From the NCBI GenBank assembly GCA_013215865.1, contig JABSQL010000184.1, positions 1-9,734 on the forward strand: DNA of 9,734 nucleotides, read 5' to 3'. The translations under genes were made by a program, and so were the position numbers. This document shows, piece after piece, positions 7,233 to 9,734 of the stretch; the stretch's first letter is position 1; every line of letters begins with the position of its first letter. This DNA is from Candidatus Margulisiibacteriota bacterium (GTDB lineage: Bacteria; Margulisbacteria; Marinamargulisbacteria; DT-59). Below the pieces are notes generated by a model. That model had not been told where the DNA came from. It did not search any database and saw nothing but the letters and a program-made list of their open reading frames with translations.

Positions 7233-8208
7233 AAAAGTATCTGTCATCATCGTTACCAGAAACAACGAAACAACCATTCTTGAATGTTTAGAATCTGTAA
7301 TGAAACAGCGTATTCCTACAATTAAACTTGAACTTATTTTAGTTGATGGACAGTCACAAGATTCAACTATTCAAAAGGCAACTCAGTTTCTCAAATCGCA
7401 TCACATTCCTTACAAATTACTATTTAACCCTCAAATAAAATTAGCCCCTGGGTGGAATATTGGGTTAAAGGCTGCAACTGGAGATTATGTTATTCGTCCA
7501 GATGCACACTCTGTATTAAGTAGAGATTATATTAAAAATGGACTGTTAATATTAGAATCTGATGTATCATTGGCAGGAACTGGTGGCGTTTTAATTTCAA
7601 AGTCTGATACCCTGTTGGGAAACTGGATTGCAACTGTTCTGTCAAATCCTGTGGGTGTGGGGGGATCTCATTTTAGAATTGGCGTCAAAAAAGATACAAT
7701 AACTGACACTATTGTTTATGGCTTATATCATAAGCACCATATTTTAGATGCAGGCCAATTGGATGAAACTATGGTTCGAAATCAAGATATAGATTTACAT
7801 AAGCGCATCATTTCGAATGGATTTAAACTACTGACTTCTCCCAAGTTAAAGGCCATTTATAAAACGCGATCTACTCTCAAACACTTTTCTATTCAAGCTT
7901 TTCAGAATGGATTCTGGGTAATTTATGGGAATGGGGGACATGTCCGCCATTTGGCTCCACTTGGATTCTTGATAACTCTTTTCCTAGCAAGTTGGATGAA
8001 TATGAATATTTTGGTAGGTCTTATATTGTTATATTTAATCATCGTCATGGGGGCGTATATTGTTATATCAAAATTAAGATCGATTATTCCTATTTTATCA
8101 TGTGCAACACTCACGTTTATATTGCACATGAGTTATGGAATAGGCTCTTTTATTGGCATTTTATCACTACCTAATAAACTCTTTTATGTCTTTAGAAAAT
8201 CAGTTTAA
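7222..8208 (+). CDS. Glycosyltransferase family 2, ExoA-like, membrane-anchored
   Basis: A 328-residue inverting GT-A transferase resembling ExoA of succinoglycan synthesis. The nucleotide-binding start VSVIIVTRNNE (6-16) leads to LELILVDGQSQDST (Asp42). The usual ExoA-type APGWNIGLKAATGDYVIRPD AHS segment follows (76-97), where Asp94-x-His probably takes the place of a DXD metal site. RNQDIDLHKRI (186-196) contains the acidic catalytic-base position. The C-terminus has two to three hydrophobic membrane spans between about 245 and 312, and HMSYGIGSF near the end, as in ExoA homologues. The enzyme likely extends an undecaprenyl-linked glycan at the inner membrane. The ATG lies inside the last codons of the propeller gene (11-base overlap), and the end overlaps the aminotransferase. 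The sugar donor is not predictable. Confidence 0.92.
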   Translation: MSLKKVSVIIVTRNNETTILECLESVMKQRIPTIKLELILVDGQSQDSTIQKATQFLKSHHIPYKLLFNPQIKLAPGWNIGLKAATGDYVIRPDAHSVLSRDYIKNGLLILESDVSLAGTGGVLISKSDTLLGNWIATVLSNPVGVGGSHFRIGVKKDTITDTIVYGLYHKHHILDAGQLDETMVRNQDIDLHKRIISNGFKLLTSPKLKAIYKTRSTLKHFSIQAFQNGFWVIYGNGGHVRHLAPLGFLITLFLASWMNMNILVGLILLYLIIVMGAYIVISKLRSIIPILSCATLTFILHMSYGIGSFIGILSLPNKLFYVFRKSV

Positions 8209-9331
8209 ACAAAAAATCACGTCTTACACCCCACTTGACCAACCTATTTTCCTATACTGGAAAGGACGCGTAGGATTATATGCATTACTCAAAGCATATA
8301 AAATCAGGGCCAATGATGAAGTTATTCTACCTGCCTATACCTGTGTTGTAGTCCCCAACGCCATCATATACCTAGGGGCTAAACCTGTTTATATTGATAT
8401 TGAGAAGAATACATACAACATGGACCCAAAACTTCTCAAAAAAGCCATTACAGACCAAACAAAATTAATTATTTGCCAAAATACCTATGGTCTTTCAACA
8501 AATATTGAGGAAATACTGAATATTTCCAAATCCTACTCGATTCCGGTGATTGAAGATTGTACTCATGGATTTGGGGGTACATACAACGAAAAACCTAACG
8601 GCAGTTTTGGGGATTCTGCCTTTTTTTCGACTCAGTGGAATAAACCATTTTCTACAGGTATTGGAGGTTTTATTGTCACTTACAACCCTCTTATTCAATC
8701 CAATCTTGAAGAGATAAACAAATCTCTTATAAAGCCCCGTTTCATGGAAACAGCTATGCTCTCTGTATTGATTACCATTCGAAAATATCTTTTCTCTGAC
8801 AAATTTTATTTCAAGTTAGTTAAGTGGTACCGTTTGCTCAGCCAATATCATTTAGTTATTGGATCTTCTCAAAAAGATGAATTACAAAACTCCCAAATAC
8901 CCAAAGATTATTTTAAGGGGATGAGTTCAACCCAAATGAGAGAAGGCATTGTCCAACTTGATACATTTAAAGACCTTTTAAGAATGAGAAAAAAAAATGG
9001 AGACGTATACACAAATTTTCTAAAAAAGCATGATAAAGCTCATGTGCCTAGATCTTTACATAAAGATCATTCATTTTTGTGCTATCCCATACTTGTTGAG
9101 AACAGAGCCCATTTTCAGAAGCTTGCTAAAAAAGCACATATTCGATTAGGTGATTGGTTTAACTCTGTGATCCATCCCATCCAACATAATTTTCATCATT
9201 GGCAAATTGATCCAAACTCTTTTCCCAACGCCGACTACATATCAAAACATGTTGTAACCCTTCCAACTGACACCAAGCATCCGGAAAAGATACTCAAATA
9301 CCTAGAGAAAAATATAGCCTACTTAAAATAA
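8186..9331 (+). CDS. DegT/DnrJ/EryC1/StrS family PLP-dependent sugar aminotransferase
   Basis: A 381-residue fold-type I aminotransferase of the nucleotide-sugar family, which normally transfers an amino group from glutamate or glutamine to a keto sugar. Key positions are FLYWKGRVGLYALLKAY (22-38), NDEVILPAYTCVVVPNAI (43-60), VIEDCTHGFGG (121-131; Asp124 pairs with the PLP nitrogen, His127 packs nearby) and FFSTQWNKPFSTGIGG, with Lys153 as the Schiff-base lysine. The ATG at 8186 is preferred. A TTG at 8153 would add 11 residues that re-read the membrane end of the GT2 gene, although a weak TAGG lies eight bases ahead of it. The chosen start overlaps the upstream gene by 23 bases. No dehydratase or ketoreductase partner is present here, so the substrate must come from elsewhere. 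A run of nine A lies at 8989-8997. The gene ends three bases from the opposing dehydrogenase. Confidence 0.9.
   Translation: MSLENQFKQKITSYTPLDQPIFLYWKGRVGLYALLKAYKIRANDEVILPAYTCVVVPNAIIYLGAKPVYIDIEKNTYNMDPKLLKKAITDQTKLIICQNTYGLSTNIEEILNISKSYSIPVIEDCTHGFGGTYNEKPNGSFGDSAFFSTQWNKPFSTGIGGFIVTYNPLIQSNLEEINKSLIKPRFMETAMLSVLITIRKYLFSDKFYFKLVKWYRLLSQYHLVIGSSQKDELQNSQIPKDYFKGMSSTQMREGIVQLDTFKDLLRMRKKNGDVYTNFLKKHDKAHVPRSLHKDHSFLCYPILVENRAHFQKLAKKAHIRLGDWFNSVIHPIQHNFHHWQIDPNSFPNADYISKHVVTLPTDTKHPEKILKYLEKNIAYLK
8989..8997 (+). repeat. Tract of nine A within the aminotransferase gene
   Basis: A9 encodes the Arg-Lys-Lys-Asn stretch near residue 270 of the aminotransferase. It is the longest homopolymer noticed in the window and a possible site of polymerase slippage in replication or transcription. 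Such runs are common in AT-rich genomes. Confidence 0.55.
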
Positions 9332-9334
9332 CCC

Positions 9335-9734
9335 CTAAATCCGCCAAATACCCTGCCCATCCATCCCCTTCGTTACGTTTCGCGTATCAACAATGAGCTT
9401 GGCATGCTCCACCACAAACCCCACATCCAAAGCAGAATGATTAGTAACAATCACCACACAATCCGATTGCTTCAGCTCAGCTTCTGACAAAGACACAGAT
9501 TGATACTGGGTTCCATTCAAATCCAATTCCGGTACAAACTCATCATGATATGAGATATCCGCACCCAGAGAAATGAGCTCAGACATAATGTCTAAGGCAG
9601 GCGATTCCCGAACGTCATTGATATCTTTTTTATAGGCTACTCCTTCAATGAGAATACGGGCACCTTTGACACTTTTTTCATGGTCATTTAAAGCAAGCAG
9701 GGTCTTTTGAACGACATATTTTGGCATCCCACTA
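9335..9734 (-). CDS. UDP-N-acetyl-hexosamine 6-dehydrogenase (WbpA/WecC type), C-terminal part, cut by window edge
   Basis: This is the last third of a UDP-glucose/GDP-mannose dehydrogenase family enzyme, which oxidises C6 of a UDP-sugar to the uronic acid in two NAD-dependent steps. The frame stays open to the right edge and reads SGMPKYVVQ there, so the Met at 9727 is internal and the protein begins outside. SGMP-x-YVV and GVAYKKDINDVRESPALDIM are the linker and C-terminal domain signatures of the UDP-GlcNAc dehydrogenase (WbpA) branch. They are followed by ADISYHDEFVPEL, SDCVVIVTNHSALD and IVDTRNV. The N-terminal Rossmann domain and catalytic cysteine are not visible, so UDP-GlcNAc versus UDP-ManNAc specificity is open. 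The gene converges on the aminotransferase with a 3-base gap. It is richer in GC (about 43% over 9361-9720) than the glycosyltransferase genes, suggesting a more resident gene bordering a variable block. Confidence 0.92.
   Translation of the reverse strand, partial: SGMPKYVVQKTLLALNDHEKSVKGARILIEGVAYKKDINDVRESPALDIMSELISLGADISYHDEFVPELDLNGTQYQSVSLSEAELKQSDCVVIVTNHSALDVGFVVEHAKLIVDTRNVTKGMDGQGIWRI

Larger units (their letters stand above)
1..9331 (+). other. Translationally coupled glycan-biosynthesis operon (nine overlapping genes, left end outside the window)
   Basis: All eight junctions overlap: TAATG at 615-619; ATGA at 1291, 3284, 4630 and 5964; GTGA at 2319; 11 bases at 7222; 23 bases at 8186. 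No promoter, terminator or gap is seen between genes, so transcription must enter from the left beyond the window. There is no intergenic stretch over 3 bases anywhere in the window. Confidence 0.85.

Noticed and set aside
8153..8185. TTG start for the aminotransferase
   Set aside because: It adds 11 residues that overlap the membrane-coding end of the GT2 gene. The ATG at 8186 gives the normal family N-terminus. The weak TAGG ahead of the TTG leaves some doubt.
9725..9727. Met at 9727 as the start of the - strand dehydrogenase
   Set aside because: It is the Met of the internal SGMP-x-YVV motif. The frame continues off the right edge and the N-terminal Rossmann domain is missing.
1..9734. 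tRNA, rRNA, CRISPR array, insertion sequence, riboswitch or intrinsic terminator
   Set aside because: I saw no direct-repeat array, transposase, inverted-terminal-repeat pair, tRNA-like fold or hairpin followed by a T-tract, and there is no intergenic space to hold one.

Overview
This window is a segment of a bacterial surface-polysaccharide (LPS O-antigen, capsule or exopolysaccharide) biosynthesis locus. Nine genes run head to tail on the + strand. A tenth gene comes in from the right edge on the - strand. The DNA is AT-rich. A GT9 (heptosyltransferase-type) enzyme together with a CMP-nonulosonate pathway points to a Gram-negative host, and a low-GC gammaproteobacterium such as a Legionella relative is plausible. 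That placement is an inference from gene content, not something the sequence proves.

Left part (1-1294): the end of a hydrolysing NDP-GlcNAc 2-epimerase (NeuC/LegG type), followed directly by a CMP-nonulosonate cytidylyltransferase (NeuA/LegF type). These are the steps on either side of the NeuB-type synthase in sialic or legionaminic acid synthesis. The synthase is not in the window and may lie upstream.

Middle part (1291-8208): a GT9 glycosyltransferase, a FemAB/GNAT-type acyltransferase, a NodB-type polysaccharide deacetylase with a DUF7033-like N-terminal region, a GT4 glycosyltransferase, an uncharacterised beta-propeller protein that recalls oligogalacturonate lyases, and an ExoA-like GT2 glycosyltransferase with C-terminal membrane segments. 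Right part (8186-9331): a DegT/DnrJ/EryC1/StrS PLP-dependent aminotransferase.

Every junction between the nine + strand genes overlaps: a TAATG, then ATGA or GTGA stop/start fusions, then overlaps of 11 and about 23 bases. No intergenic space, promoter or terminator is visible inside. This is the signature of one translationally coupled operon. The genes would together make an activated nonulosonate and a modified amino sugar, assemble a glycan with three glycosyltransferases, and adjust acyl groups on it. No flippase, polymerase, ligase or recognised sialyltransferase family lies in the window, so the pathway is incomplete here.

Far right (9335-9734): the C-terminal part of a UDP-N-acetyl-hexosamine 6-dehydrogenase (WbpA/WecC type) on the - strand. 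It ends only 3 bases from the aminotransferase stop. Base composition changes across the window. By hand count, 5761-5940 at the end of the GT4 gene is about 24% GC (43 of 180), while 9361-9720 in the dehydrogenase is about 43% (154 of 360). This fits a variable, horizontally exchanged glycan block abutting a more conserved nucleotide-sugar gene. The most unusual item is the beta-propeller protein at 5964-7232, a conserved but uncharacterised family with lyase-like histidine motifs inside a biosynthetic operon.
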